Origin: VAZQ01 sp963827585
GTDB lineage: Bacteria > Pseudomonadota > Alphaproteobacteria > Rhizobiales > Xanthobacteraceae
Assembly: GCA_963827585.1 (NCBI GenBank)
Contig: CAWHCK010000059.1
Location: 248,001-312,000, forward strand
DNA: 64,000 bases
Direction of reading: 5' to 3'
Under the pieces are notes generated by a model that did no database searches, had not been told where the DNA came from, and was given only the letters and a program-made list of their open reading frames with translations. This document shows positions 1-8,549 of this stretch, piece after piece (the first letter of the stretch is position 1; the number at the start of each line of letters is the position of its first letter). Position numbers and translations under genes: made by a program.

Positions 1-2
1 CC

Positions 3-800
3 GACCGTCTGGCCGCGGTGCTCCGCCGCTTCGGATGCGCCGTCGATCTCGGCACCCCGACCGATGCCGTGCAGCGGGCGCTTGCGGCCAGCGGCAAGGT
101 CGGCACGATCGTTGCGGCCCACGTGCCGGTCGCCGGCGGCGTCGTGGGCGATGCGTACCTTGTCGTTGCCGCCGATGAGGAGGCGCTGCCGTTGCGCGAC
201 GCTTCGGTCGATCTGGTGGTGTCGGCGCTCGCGCTCCAATTCGTCAACGACCTGCCGGGGTCTCTCGTCCAGATCCGCCGCGCGCTCAAGCCCGACGGCC
301 TGCTGCTCGCCGCGCTCGCCGGCGGCAATACGCTGATGGAGCTGCGCCAAGCCTTCGCTGCCGCAGAGGCCGAGATCGAGGACGGCGCATCGCCCCGCGT
401 CGTTCCCTTCGCGGACGTGCGCGACATGGGCACGCTGCTTCAGCGCGCCGGCTTCGCGTTGCCGGTGACCGACGTCGACCGCATCACGGTGCGCTATGTC
501 TCGCCGCTCGCGTTGATGCACGATCTGCGCCGCATGGGCGCGACCAATCCGCTGCTCGAGCGCAGCCGGCGTCCGCTCAAGCGCGCGACGTTGGCGCGGA
601 TGATGGAGATCTACGCCGAGCGGTTCGCTGACGACGACGGCCGTATCCGGGCGACGTTCGAGATCGTCTGGCTGTCGGGCTGGGCGCCCCATGAGAGCCA
701 GCAAAAGCCGTTGGCGCCGGGCTCGGCGCGCCAGCGCCTCGCCGATGTGCTGGGCACGAAGGAGATCCGGCTGCGAAGAACAGGGGACAGTGATCAGTAA
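3..800 (+). CDS. SAM-dependent methyltransferase, NDUFAF5/BioC-like (5' truncated)
   Basis: The reading frame is open to the left edge, so the N-terminus lies outside the window; the first internal start is GTG at 18. The visible 265 residues match the alphaproteobacterial methyltransferase group related to NDUFAF5 (complex I assembly) and BioC: a Rossmann-type block (AVDLGTPTDAV), the motif DASVDLVVSALALQFVNDLP, a post-strand ALKPDGLLLAALAGG segment, and the conserved tail WLSGWAPHESQQKPLAPGSA. The glycine-rich motif I, normally DLGxGxG, is degenerate here, so SAM binding by the usual residues is uncertain. The gene is convergent with mutT and an 18-bp inverted repeat lies across its stop. 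The role in complex I assembly is inferred from family resemblance only. Confidence 0.8.
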   Translation, partial: DRLAAVLRRFGCAVDLGTPTDAVQRALAASGKVGTIVAAHVPVAGGVVGDAYLVVAADEEALPLRDASVDLVVSALALQFVNDLPGSLVQIRRALKPDGLLLAALAGGNTLMELRQAFAAAEAEIEDGASPRVVPFADVRDMGTLLQRAGFALPVTDVDRITVRYVSPLALMHDLRRMGATNPLLERSRRPLKRATLARMMEIYAERFADDDGRIRATFEIVWLSGWAPHESQQKPLAPGSARQRLADVLGTKEIRLRRTGDSDQ

Positions 801-846
801 TCAGAAAAGGCGCGCTGGATCGGCACGTTCTGATTACTGATCACTG
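788..846. terminator. Perfect 18-bp inverted repeat between convergent genes, possible bidirectional terminator
   Basis: The left arm at 788-805 (CAGTGATCAGTAATCAGA) is exactly complementary to the right arm at 829-846, with a 23-base loop. It overlaps the end of the methyltransferase gene and lies just past the mutT stop on the other strand. There is no long T-run, so intrinsic termination is an inference. The right arm is followed by a further partial copy of the same GATTACTGA unit. Confidence 0.5.
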
Positions 847-861
847 ATTACTGACTCCTGG

Positions 862-1323
862 TTACAGCAGCGCGGTCAGATGCGCCACCAGCGGCTCGTC
901 GGCTGGCGGCATCGGGTAGTCCCGCAATCGATTCGCGCGCACCCAGGCCAACGCCTGGCCTTCCAGCGCGGTCGCTGTTCCTTCCCAGCGCCGGCAGACA
1001 TAGAGCGGCATCAGCAGATGGAAATCCGGGTAGCTGTGGCTGGCGAAGGTCAGCGGCGCGAGGCACGCCTCGTTGACGACGATGCCCAGTTCCTCCTTGA
1101 GCTCCCGGATCAGGGTTTCCTCGGGCCGCTCGCCCGCCTCGACCTTGCCGCCCGGAAATTCCCACAAGCCCGCCATCGGCCTGCCGGCCGGACGCTGCGC
1201 GAGCAGCACGCGGCCATCCGTGTCCACGAGGGCGCACGCGGCGACGAGGACGAGTTTTGCGCTCACGACGTATGACCGGGATGGCAGGTGCGGGCTAAGG
1301 AAGTTCGACCCGATTGAGGGCAC
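862..1323 (-). CDS. mutT: Nudix hydrolase, MutT-like 8-oxo-dGTP diphosphatase
   Basis: The product carries a complete Nudix box, GGKVEAGERPEETLIRELKE followed by ELGI, fitting Gx5Ex7REUxEExGU. The preceding LLAQRPAGRPMAGLWEFPG is characteristic of MutT proteins that hydrolyse 8-oxo-dGTP and so prevent A:T to C:G transversions. The size (about 135-153 residues) is normal. The ATG at 1323 gives an N-terminal extension; a GTG about 19 codons in (VVSAKLVLVAACALV) is a likely true start because the fold begins there. It is the last gene of a minus-strand run, parvulin-argJ-mutT, 62 bases after argJ. The Nudix assignment is firm; substrate choice is inferred from the MutT-like sequence around the box. 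Confidence 0.88.
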   Translation of the reverse strand: MPSIGSNFLSPHLPSRSYVVSAKLVLVAACALVDTDGRVLLAQRPAGRPMAGLWEFPGGKVEAGERPEETLIRELKEELGIVVNEACLAPLTFASHSYPDFHLLMPLYVCRRWEGTATALEGQALAWVRANRLRDYPMPPADEPLVAHLTALL

Positions 1324-1385
1324 TCTCGATTGTGACGTGCTGACTGCCGGCGGATTAGGTTTAGCGACATTCGTCCGGCATTACA

Positions 1386-2627
1386 TCACGACCGATAGTC
1401 CCCGTTGATCGCCACATACTCCTTGGTGAGGTCGCAGGTGAGCACCCGGTCGTGGCCGCGCCCGAGCCCGAGCGCGACCTTGAGCGTGATCTCGGGCTTC
1501 TTCATCAGCGCCGAGACCGCGGCCTCGTCATAGGCGGGATCGCGTGCACCCTTGTGGGCGACGCGGATGCCGCCGAACCAGATCGAGAGCCGGTCGCGGT
1601 CGGCGCGTTCGCCGGCTTTGCCGACCGCCATGACCACGCGGCCCCAGTTGGCGTCCTCGCCGGCGATCGCGGTCTTGACCAGGGGTGAGTTGGCGATCGA
1701 AAGCGCGATCTTGCGCGCCGACGGCTTCGACACCGCGCCCTCGACGATGATCTCGACCAGCTTGCGCGCGCCCTCGCCGTCGCGTGCGACCTGCTCGGCG
1801 AGATTGGCGAGGACGGCGTCGAATGCCTTGCGGAAGGCGGGCAGCCGCCGGTCTGACATGGTCGCGATTTTCGGCACGCCGCGGTCGGCGGCCGCGCCGG
1901 TTGCAAACGCCAGCAGCGTATCCGAGGTCGAGGTGTCGCCGTCGATCGTCACCGCATTGAAGGTGTCGACCACGCCCTGCTTGAGCACGGTTTGCAGCAC
2001 GCGCGGCGAGATCGGCGCGTCGGTGAACACGAAGGAGAGCATGGTCGCCATGTCGGGCGCGATCATGCCGGCCCCCTTGGCGATGCCGCAGATGGTGACA
2101 GGCGTTGCCCCGAGCCGCGCAATGGCGGCGGCTCCTTTGGGAAACGTATCGGTGGTCATGATCGACCTGGCCGCCGCTTGCCAGGCGCCGGGCGTGGCCT
2201 GCGCCACGAGCCCATCCATGACGGTGCCGAATTTCGCCGCCTCGAGCGGCTCGCCGATCACGCCGGTCGAAGCGAGGAACACGTCCGAGGGCTTGCAGCC
2301 GGCGGCGGCGGCGGCGATCTTCCCGGTGAGCCTGGTGGCAGCGCGCCCGGACTTGCCGGTGAAGGCATTGGCATTGCCGGAATTGACCACGAGCGCGCGC
2401 GCCGCACCGCCTTTGAGCTGTGCGCGGCACCAGTCGACCGGGGCCGACGGACATTTCGAACGCGTGAACACACCGGCGACCGTCGTACCCTCATCGAGCA
2501 GCGCCAGCAGCACGTCGACACGGCCGGGATAGCGGATGCCGGCGGCGGCGGTCGCAAGCTTGACTCCCGCCACCGGCGGCATGTCGGGAAAGTGCGCGGG
2601 CGCGAGCGGGGAGACGGTCGTCGACAA
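1386..2627 (-). CDS. argJ: Bifunctional glutamate N-acetyltransferase/amino-acid N-acetyltransferase ArgJ
   Basis: ArgJ transfers the acetyl group from N-acetylornithine to glutamate, recycling it in arginine synthesis. The 413-residue length is typical. The self-cleavage motif KGAGMIAPDMATML is present, with Thr195 as the expected N-terminal nucleophile of the beta chain after cleavage at Ala194-Thr195. Other conserved blocks are VNSGNANAFTG, FLASTGVIGEPL, TFNAVTIDGDTSTSDT, EDANWGRVVMAVGKAGE and the C-terminal YVAINGDYRS. It lies between the parvulin lipoprotein gene and mutT in the same direction; this order recurs in Hyphomicrobiales. Whether it also uses acetyl-CoA (bifunctional) cannot be decided from sequence alone. 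Confidence 0.96.
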   Translation of the reverse strand: MSTTVSPLAPAHFPDMPPVAGVKLATAAAGIRYPGRVDVLLALLDEGTTVAGVFTRSKCPSAPVDWCRAQLKGGAARALVVNSGNANAFTGKSGRAATRLTGKIAAAAAGCKPSDVFLASTGVIGEPLEAAKFGTVMDGLVAQATPGAWQAAARSIMTTDTFPKGAAAIARLGATPVTICGIAKGAGMIAPDMATMLSFVFTDAPISPRVLQTVLKQGVVDTFNAVTIDGDTSTSDTLLAFATGAAADRGVPKIATMSDRRLPAFRKAFDAVLANLAEQVARDGEGARKLVEIIVEGAVSKPSARKIALSIANSPLVKTAIAGEDANWGRVVMAVGKAGERADRDRLSIWFGGIRVAHKGARDPAYDEAAVSALMKKPEITLKVALGLGRGHDRVLTCDLTKEYVAINGDYRS

Positions 2628-2683
2628 GGTTTTTCTCCCGGCGTCCTCTCCGACGTCTGCCCGGCCGGTGGCGGCGTCTGGAA

Positions 2684-3589
2684 TTATTTCTTCTGCTCGG
2701 CCGGCTTGTCGAGGCGTTCGATCTTGGCGCTCTGCCGCAGCTTGGCGATGAAGTCGGTCTGTGCCTTGCGCGCGAGAAACGCCTCGATCTGGTCCTTCAC
2801 CTTCTCGAATTCGGGCGGCTGCTTGGTGCGCTTGTCCTCGAGCTTGATGAGGTGCCAGCCGAACTGCGTCTTCACCGGGTTCGAGACCTGGCCCGGATAC
2901 ATCTTGAAGGCGACGTCGGCGAATTCGGGCACCATCTGATCCTTGGTGAAATAGCCGAGGTCGCCGCCCTCGGCCGCGCCCGGATCCTTGGATTTTTCCT
3001 TGGCGAGGGTGGCGAAATCGGCGCCGCTCTTGAGCTGCTCTTGCAGGGCCTTGGCTTCATCTTCGGTATCGACCAGGATGTGGCGCGCGCGCACCTCTTC
3101 CTGCCCACCCATTGATTTCACCGCGTCATTGTAGGTCTGCTGCAGGGCTTCCTCGTTGACGGCGGCCTTGGCTTCCTCTTGCAGCTCGTACCCCATCAGC
3201 AGCTTGTTGCGCAGGAACGCCAAGCGTCGCTTGAATTCCGGACTGTCCGCCAGCTTCTTCTTGTCGGCGGCCTGCGTGACCATGATGATATCGGCGAGAT
3301 AGGAAATGAGGTGCTCGCGCTTGGCCTCCGGCGACGCCGCCTGCATATCGGCGCCCACGTCCTCATCGGCGAGCTGGAGATCGCTCTGCTTGATGTCGAC
3401 CCCATTGACGCGCGCGACCACCGGGTCCGGCCCGGAGGCCGTCGCCTCGGAGGACGTCTCCTTCGAGCATCCGGAAACCGCCGGCAGGACGAACAGCAGG
3501 GCCGCAATGGCGGCGAGCGCGAGCGGACGCCGGCGCGGCGTGGAACGGGGCGGCAGATTGAGGGAGGTCATGGCGTGGTCCTGAATCAA
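2684..3589 (-). CDS. Parvulin-type peptidyl-prolyl cis-trans isomerase, predicted lipoprotein
   Basis: The N-terminus has an Arg-rich start, a hydrophobic segment and a lipobox-like LPAVSGC (Cys41 from the first Met, Cys35 from the better-looking second Met, MTSLNL), so it is probably a membrane-anchored periplasmic protein. Residues around 165-260 form a rotamase domain: VRARHILVDTEDEAKAL, DPGAAEGGDLGYFTKDQMVP and FGWHLIKLEDKR are the standard PpiC/PrsA signatures. The preceding helical region resembles the SurA/PrsA N-terminal chaperone part. It is 57 bases upstream of argJ and divergent from secA, and probably folds outer-envelope proteins delivered by Sec. The short C-terminus ends in a Lys-rich tail. 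Confidence 0.9.
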   Translation of the reverse strand: MIQDHAMTSLNLPPRSTPRRRPLALAAIAALLFVLPAVSGCSKETSSEATASGPDPVVARVNGVDIKQSDLQLADEDVGADMQAASPEAKREHLISYLADIIMVTQAADKKKLADSPEFKRRLAFLRNKLLMGYELQEEAKAAVNEEALQQTYNDAVKSMGGQEEVRARHILVDTEDEAKALQEQLKSGADFATLAKEKSKDPGAAEGGDLGYFTKDQMVPEFADVAFKMYPGQVSNPVKTQFGWHLIKLEDKRTKQPPEFEKVKDQIEAFLARKAQTDFIAKLRQSAKIERLDKPAEQKK

Positions 3590-3928
3590 GCGGGGCGTCG
3601 GAGGCGCGCCGGACAGTTAGGTAAAACGGCCCCATTTGGCAATCAGTTACGGCGGTTACCAGCCGATTTTGACGAGAACGTGAGTGCCGTGATGGCCGAT
3701 TGACAAGGATGGAACCCCCTCCTATCTCTCCAAAAACTCGGTCGATCGGGCCGCAAGCCGCCGCCGTTTGCATGAAGGACGCTCGAAAAGTGCGGCATTT
3801 TCCGCATTCCGCGGCCGCAGACGAACGCGCGCAGGCGCTGCCGCGACAAAATCGGCTTCCGTTGTGGCGCTTCTCCCCATCGGATTTGGTAAGGTCCGGC
3901 ACCGGATAGGACGTGAAGGATTTACCGC
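3590..3928. other. Divergent intergenic region between the parvulin gene and secA
   Basis: No supported gene lies in these 339 bases; reading frames crossing it have no family match and lack codon-position bias. It holds the candidate secA promoter at 3700-3728 and must also contain the promoter for the minus-strand parvulin-argJ-mutT run, which I could not pin down. Confidence 0.6.
3700..3728 (+). promoter_or_regulatory. Candidate sigma-70-type promoter for secA
   Basis: TTGACA at 3700-3705 is a perfect -35 consensus, followed after exactly 17 bases by TATCTC at 3723-3728. Alphaproteobacterial -10 boxes are often loose, so this is plausible. It would give a leader of about 190 bases ahead of the secA start at 3929. 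Confidence 0.5.
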
Positions 3929-6736
3929 ATGATCGGCGCCATTGCCCGTAAGCTGTTTGGTTCTTCGAACGAGCGGCGGATCAAGAGCTATCTGCCGCGA
4001 GTTGCGGCGATCAACGCGCTGGAGCAAGAGCTCGAAGGGCTTTCCGACGAGGCGCTGCGGGCGCGCACGGATGCCTTCAAGCAGCAGGTGGCGGAGGGAG
4101 CGAGCCTCGACGACATTCTGGTCGAAGCCTTTGCCACCTGCCGCGAGGCCGCCAAGCGCACCTTGGGGCAGCGGCACTTCGACGTCCAGCTCATCGGCGG
4201 CATGATCCTGCACGAGGGGCGGATCGCGGAGATGAAGACCGGCGAAGGCAAGACGCTGGTGGCGACGCTGCCGGTCTATCTCAATGCGCTGGCCGGACGC
4301 GGGGTGCACGTGGTGACCGTCAATGACTACCTCGCCAAGCGCGACGCCGAATGGATGGGGCAGATCTACAATTTCCTCGGGCTCCGGGTGGGGGTGATCG
4401 TCCACGGCCTGGACGACGAGCAGCGCAAGGCCGCCTACGACGTCGACGTCACCTACGGCACCAACAACGAGCTCGGCTTCGACTATCTGCGCGACAACAT
4501 GAAGTATCGGCTCGAGGACATGGTCCAGCGCGGGCACATCTATGCCATCGTGGACGAGGTCGACTCGATCCTGGTCGATGAAGCCAGGACCCCGTTGATC
4601 ATTTCGGGCCCGCTCGACGACCGCTCCGAGTTCTACAACACCATCGACGCCTATATCCCCAAGCTCGACAAGACCGACTACGAGGTGGACGAGAAGCAGC
4701 GCGCCGTGACATTGACCGAAGCCGGCATGGAGAAGATGGAGCAGATGCTGCGCGCCGACGGTCTGCTCAAGGGGGACTCGCTCTACGACGTGGAGAATGT
4801 CTCGACCGTACACCACGTCAACCAGGCGCTGAAGGCGCACAAGCTGTTCCATCGCGACAAGGACTACATCGTGCGCAACGGCGAGGTGATGATCATCGAT
4901 GAGTTCACCGGCCGCATGATGCCGGGGCGGCGCTATTCGGAGGGGCTGCACCAGGCGCTGGAGGCGAAGGAGCGCCAGCCGATCCAGCCGGAGAACCAGA
5001 CGCTGGCCTCGATCACGTTCCAGAACTACTTCCGCATGTACGAGAAGCTCGCCGGCATGACCGGGACGGCGATGACGGAGGCGGACGAGCTCATCGATAT
5101 CTACAACCTGGAAGTGATCGAAGTGCCGACCAACCAGGCGATGGTGCGCGTCGACGACGACGACGAGGTCTATCGCACGGCGGGGGAGAAGTATCGCGCG
5201 ATCCTGACCTTGATCGACGACTGCAAGGCGCGCGGCCAGCCGGTGCTGGTGGGCACCACGTCGATCGAGAAGTCCGAGCAATTGGCGGAGATGCTGCGCA
5301 AGCAGGGCTGGGAGCAGCACGACTTCTCCGATCCGAACGCGTTCGCGGCGCTCTATTCCGGCGACGACGGCGCTTCCAAGGCGAGGGTGTTCGCCATCCT
5401 CAATGCCCGCTACCACGAGCAGGAGGCCTATATCATCGGGCAGGCGGGCGTGCCCGGCGCGATCACGATTGCCACCAACATGGCCGGGCGCGGCACCGAC
5501 ATCCAGCTCGGCGGCAATGCCGACATGCGCATCCGCCAGGAGCTCAAGGAGGTGGACAACGAGAGCGGCGAGCACGATCGGCGCGCGGCGGACATCCGCG
5601 CCCAGGTGGCTCGGCTCAAGGAGAAGGCGCTCGGTGCGGGCGGGCTGTTCGTGCTCGGTACCGAGCGCCACGAGAGCCGGCGCATCGACAACCAGCTGCG
5701 CGGCCGCTCCGGCCGGCAGGGCGATCCCGGGCACTCGAAGTTCTTCCTGTCGCTGGAAGACGACCTGATGCGCATCTTCGGGACCGACAAGCTCGATACC
5801 ATGCTGCAGCGGTTGGGGCTCAAGGAGAACGAGGCGATCGTCCATTCCTGGATCAACAAGGCGCTGGAGAAGGCGCAGCAGAAGGTGGAGGCGCGCAACT
5901 TCGACATCCGCAAGAACCTGCTGAAGTTCGACAATGTGATGAACGACCAGCGCAAGGTGATCTTCGAGCAGCGGGTGGAATGGATGCGCGACGAGGCGGT
6001 CAACGAGATCGTGGCCGACATGCGCCACGCCGCCATCGATGACCTCGTCGGCAAGCACGTCCCGGAAAACGCCTACCCCGAACAATGGGACACCAAAGGA
6101 CTGCGCGAAGAGCTCAAGCGCGTCCTCGACCTCGACCTTGCGGTCGACGAATGGGCGAAGGAAGAAGGCATCGCCGACGAGGAGCTGCTCTCACGCATCG
6201 AGCGGCGTGCGGACGAGCACATGGCGTCGAAGGTTGCCCAGTGGGGCAGCGACGTGATGCGTTACGTCGAGAAGTCGATCCTGCTGCAGACGCTCGATCA
6301 CCTCTGGCGCGAGCATCTGGTCATGCTCGAGCATCTCCGCCAGGTGATCGGTTTGCGCGGCTATGGCCAACGCGACCCGCTCAACGAGTACAAGGCGGAA
6401 GCATTCAGTCTGTTCGAGGCGATGAGCACCCATCTGCGCGAGGCGGTGACCTCGCAGCTGATGCGCGTGGAGATCAGGGCGGCTCCGCCGCCGGAGGAAC
6501 CGGCGAGCCTGCCTTACATGGAGGCACACAAGATCGATCCCTCGACCGGCGAGGACGAGCTCGCGCTTGCGCGTGCCGGTGCGGAGACGCTCGTGCGCCA
6601 CGGCATCACCGCGGCCGGCGCCGTGGCCGAGCGCAACCCGAACGATCCTTCAAGTTGGGGCAAGGTCGGCCGCAATGAGGTCTGCCCTTGCGGCTCGGGC
6701 AAGAAATACAAGCACTGTCACGGACGGTTCGCCTGA
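3929..6736 (+). CDS. secA: Preprotein translocase ATPase subunit SecA
   Basis: SecA is the motor that pushes unfolded preproteins through SecYEG. The 935-residue protein has every hallmark: nucleotide-binding fold 1 with Walker A MKTGEGKT (residues 102-109) and the DEVD box near 209, the preprotein cross-linking domain after it, nucleotide-binding fold 2 (ATNMAGRGTDIQLGGNA, RRIDNQLRGRSGRQGDPG), the helical scaffold (EARNFDIRKNLLKFDNVMN) and a C-terminal zinc finger CPCGSGKKYKHCHG that binds SecB and phospholipid. The ATG at 3929 is preceded by a purine-rich GTGAAGGAT. It is transcribed divergently from the parvulin lipoprotein. A minus-strand frame inside it is a shadow. Confidence 0.98.
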   Translation: MIGAIARKLFGSSNERRIKSYLPRVAAINALEQELEGLSDEALRARTDAFKQQVAEGASLDDILVEAFATCREAAKRTLGQRHFDVQLIGGMILHEGRIAEMKTGEGKTLVATLPVYLNALAGRGVHVVTVNDYLAKRDAEWMGQIYNFLGLRVGVIVHGLDDEQRKAAYDVDVTYGTNNELGFDYLRDNMKYRLEDMVQRGHIYAIVDEVDSILVDEARTPLIISGPLDDRSEFYNTIDAYIPKLDKTDYEVDEKQRAVTLTEAGMEKMEQMLRADGLLKGDSLYDVENVSTVHHVNQALKAHKLFHRDKDYIVRNGEVMIIDEFTGRMMPGRRYSEGLHQALEAKERQPIQPENQTLASITFQNYFRMYEKLAGMTGTAMTEADELIDIYNLEVIEVPTNQAMVRVDDDDEVYRTAGEKYRAILTLIDDCKARGQPVLVGTTSIEKSEQLAEMLRKQGWEQHDFSDPNAFAALYSGDDGASKARVFAILNARYHEQEAYIIGQAGVPGAITIATNMAGRGTDIQLGGNADMRIRQELKEVDNESGEHDRRAADIRAQVARLKEKALGAGGLFVLGTERHESRRIDNQLRGRSGRQGDPGHSKFFLSLEDDLMRIFGTDKLDTMLQRLGLKENEAIVHSWINKALEKAQQKVEARNFDIRKNLLKFDNVMNDQRKVIFEQRVEWMRDEAVNEIVADMRHAAIDDLVGKHVPENAYPEQWDTKGLREELKRVLDLDLAVDEWAKEEGIADEELLSRIERRADEHMASKVAQWGSDVMRYVEKSILLQTLDHLWREHLVMLEHLRQVIGLRGYGQRDPLNEYKAEAFSLFEAMSTHLREAVTSQLMRVEIRAAPPPEEPASLPYMEAHKIDPSTGEDELALARAGAETLVRHGITAAGAVAERNPNDPSSWGKVGRNEVCPCGSGKKYKHCHGRFA

Positions 6737-6740
6737 ACGG

Positions 6741-6781
6741 ATGACGGACGACAGATGACGGACGACGGATATTTTTCCGTC
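6741..6781. repeat. Tandem 14-bp duplication and weak hairpin between convergent genes
   Basis: ATGACGGACGACAG/ATGACGGACGACGG is repeated head-to-tail from 6741. The second copy runs into a small hairpin (GACGGA 6764-6769 with TCCGTC 6776-6781, loop TATTTT). It sits between the secA stop and the stop of the convergent L,D-transpeptidase gene. Any terminator role is inferred and weak. Confidence 0.4.
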
Positions 6782-6794
6782 CTCGATCGTCTGT

Positions 6795-8231
6795 TTAGCG
6801 CCAGGAGCCGAAGCGGCCGTCGAAGGCGTTGGAGGACATGGTGGGCGCAGCCCCGTTGAGCAGGGGCGGGGCGCTTTGCGGCTCGGCGCTTGCCTCCTGT
6901 TTCGGCGGCGAAGCTTTGGATGCGACAACGCTCGCGGTCTTGGTGTCGGCCGGTTGCGTGTCGGACTTGGGCCGGCTCGTGCCGGCGGCGCTCGGGGCGG
7001 GCTTTGGCGCGGAGGCCGCGGACTTCGTTTTCGGCGCGGCGCTGTCCGAGCTCTTCGATTGGGTGCCCTGATCTTCCGCTTTCGATCCGAACAGATTGCC
7101 GAAGAAGCTGCCTGCCGAGCTTGCGGGAGCCGCGGAGGCGACCTGCACCGATGAGCGCGGGGCCGACGCCGGCTTCGATTCGGCGGAGGCAAGGCTCATC
7201 GTGCTGCCGGTGAATGCGTCGGCGGCGGGCTCGCCCGGCGGATTGACGTGGGGCGGAATCGTGCCCGCGGCCGTGCGGATGGTTGCGCCGGCTCCGCCAT
7301 GGGATTTCACGGCGGCGAGGAAGGTCTGATTCATGCCGCCGTCGACTCCCATCCTGATCGGTGCCGCGGGGGTGCCGCGGTTGATCAGTTCGGCGGTCTG
7401 GACATCGTCGCGGCGTTGCTTGTCACGGACCGCGCTGGCGATTGCCTCGGGCACCGTGTAGGCGGGGCAGCGGTCGGCGGCGCTGAATTTGCCCGATGAT
7501 TCCGCATCGAACACGTAGCGCTTCTCGCACACGTCGACCTTGGGCTCGTGCTTCGTCACCTCGAAATGGTCATAGCCCTGCTTGAGCATCTTCCAGAACG
7601 CCGTGTGCGGCGAATTGCGGTGCTTGGCCATATTGAGCGGCGTCATCCGGAACGGATAGGCCTGGATCTGGAACGACTTCTGGCCGCCGAAGAATGATTC
7701 GCGCGCGAGCGCGTAAATCTCCGCGACCTGCTCATCGGTCATGGCGTAGCAGCCGGCCGACGAGCAGTCGCCGTGAATCATGAGAAACGCGCCGGTGCGC
7801 CCGTTTGCCCGATCGTAGGCATTCGGAAAGCCGGTATTGATCGCGAGATAGTACTGGGAATTCGGGTTCATCAGCCCGGGCGTGATCGTGTAGAAGCCCT
7901 CAGGGGCCTGGCGGTCGCCTTGCTTGATCTTGGGCCCAAGCTCGCCCGACCAGCGGCAAATGGGATAGGTCCTGAGCAGCGCGAAGCGGCCGTTCTTGTC
8001 CTCTTTCCAGATCTCGAGCTCGGATTCCTGTTTGAAGATCCGCACCAAGATCGGCAATTCCTTCGCCATGTTCTTGGTTTCGATCTCAGCCAGCGTCTTG
8101 TCGGAAAGCGGTTGCAGATGGCGGCCGCCGACGGCGGGCGAACTATTATCCGTGTTGCAACCGGCAAGCGCGATGGCGGCCGCAATCGCAGCGGACGCCA
8201 AAAGCGAGCGCACCAAAGGCCGACAATTCAA
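6795..8231 (-). CDS. L,D-transpeptidase (YkuD-fold) family lipoprotein with long disordered tail
   Basis: A signal sequence ends in a lipobox (ALAGC, Cys25), so the protein is probably lipid-anchored in the periplasm. Residues about 60-260 form an L,D-transpeptidase/YafK-like catalytic domain: APEGFYTITPGLMNPNSQYY, GRTGAFLMIHGDCSSAGCYA with His153 and the catalytic Cys161. Such enzymes cross-link peptidoglycan or act on peptidoglycan-linked lipoprotein. The remaining half, about 200 residues, is Ala/Ser/Pro/Lys-rich and predicted disordered. The start is TTG at 8231 with an upstream AAGGGGGGT; a GTG five codons later is the alternative. Whether it acts as cross-linker, carboxypeptidase or lipoprotein-releasing enzyme cannot be told from the sequence. 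Confidence 0.88.
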   Translation of the reverse strand: MNCRPLVRSLLASAAIAAAIALAGCNTDNSSPAVGGRHLQPLSDKTLAEIETKNMAKELPILVRIFKQESELEIWKEDKNGRFALLRTYPICRWSGELGPKIKQGDRQAPEGFYTITPGLMNPNSQYYLAINTGFPNAYDRANGRTGAFLMIHGDCSSAGCYAMTDEQVAEIYALARESFFGGQKSFQIQAYPFRMTPLNMAKHRNSPHTAFWKMLKQGYDHFEVTKHEPKVDVCEKRYVFDAESSGKFSAADRCPAYTVPEAIASAVRDKQRRDDVQTAELINRGTPAAPIRMGVDGGMNQTFLAAVKSHGGAGATIRTAAGTIPPHVNPPGEPAADAFTGSTMSLASAESKPASAPRSSVQVASAAPASSAGSFFGNLFGSKAEDQGTQSKSSDSAAPKTKSAASAPKPAPSAAGTSRPKSDTQPADTKTASVVASKASPPKQEASAEPQSAPPLLNGAAPTMSSNAFDGRFGSWR

Positions 8232-8549
8232 CCGAACCCCCCTTAAGGCTTCCCCAAGCCTTCACTTCCCCAAGCCTTGACTGCCCAACCGTTATCCGGA
8301 ACACGCACTCGCCGCAAGGAGCGGCGACGGGATCGACGCTTGAGCGAACCGATGGTGAACGAGGGTAAGTTCGTAGCCGAAAGCGAGCCCCCGCATTCCC
8401 CAACGGCAAAGCCAGCAGCGTGAACGCTAGGCCAAGACTTGGGTAAGATCAGGGCAAGAAGCGAGAATCCCATCCATGGGGAATTCATTGGGAAACAAGC
8501 GCTTACCGGCCATTTTCCGGGAAAAATGGCGGCCGATCATGCTTGGCCG
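8232..8549. other. Gene-free stretch between the L,D-transpeptidase gene and the end of accA
   Basis: These 318 bases hold no supported gene. They contain a tandem 16-bp duplication at 8249-8280 (CTTCCCCAAGCCTTCA then CTTCCCCAAGCCTTGA) immediately upstream of the transpeptidase start, a likely place for its promoter or an mRNA leader. Nothing else was recognised. Confidence 0.5.

Noticed and set aside
3722..6085. 787-residue minus-strand frame
   Set aside because: It lies opposite secA, has Leu/Val/His/Asp-rich shadow composition and no domain; high-GC genomes give such frames often.
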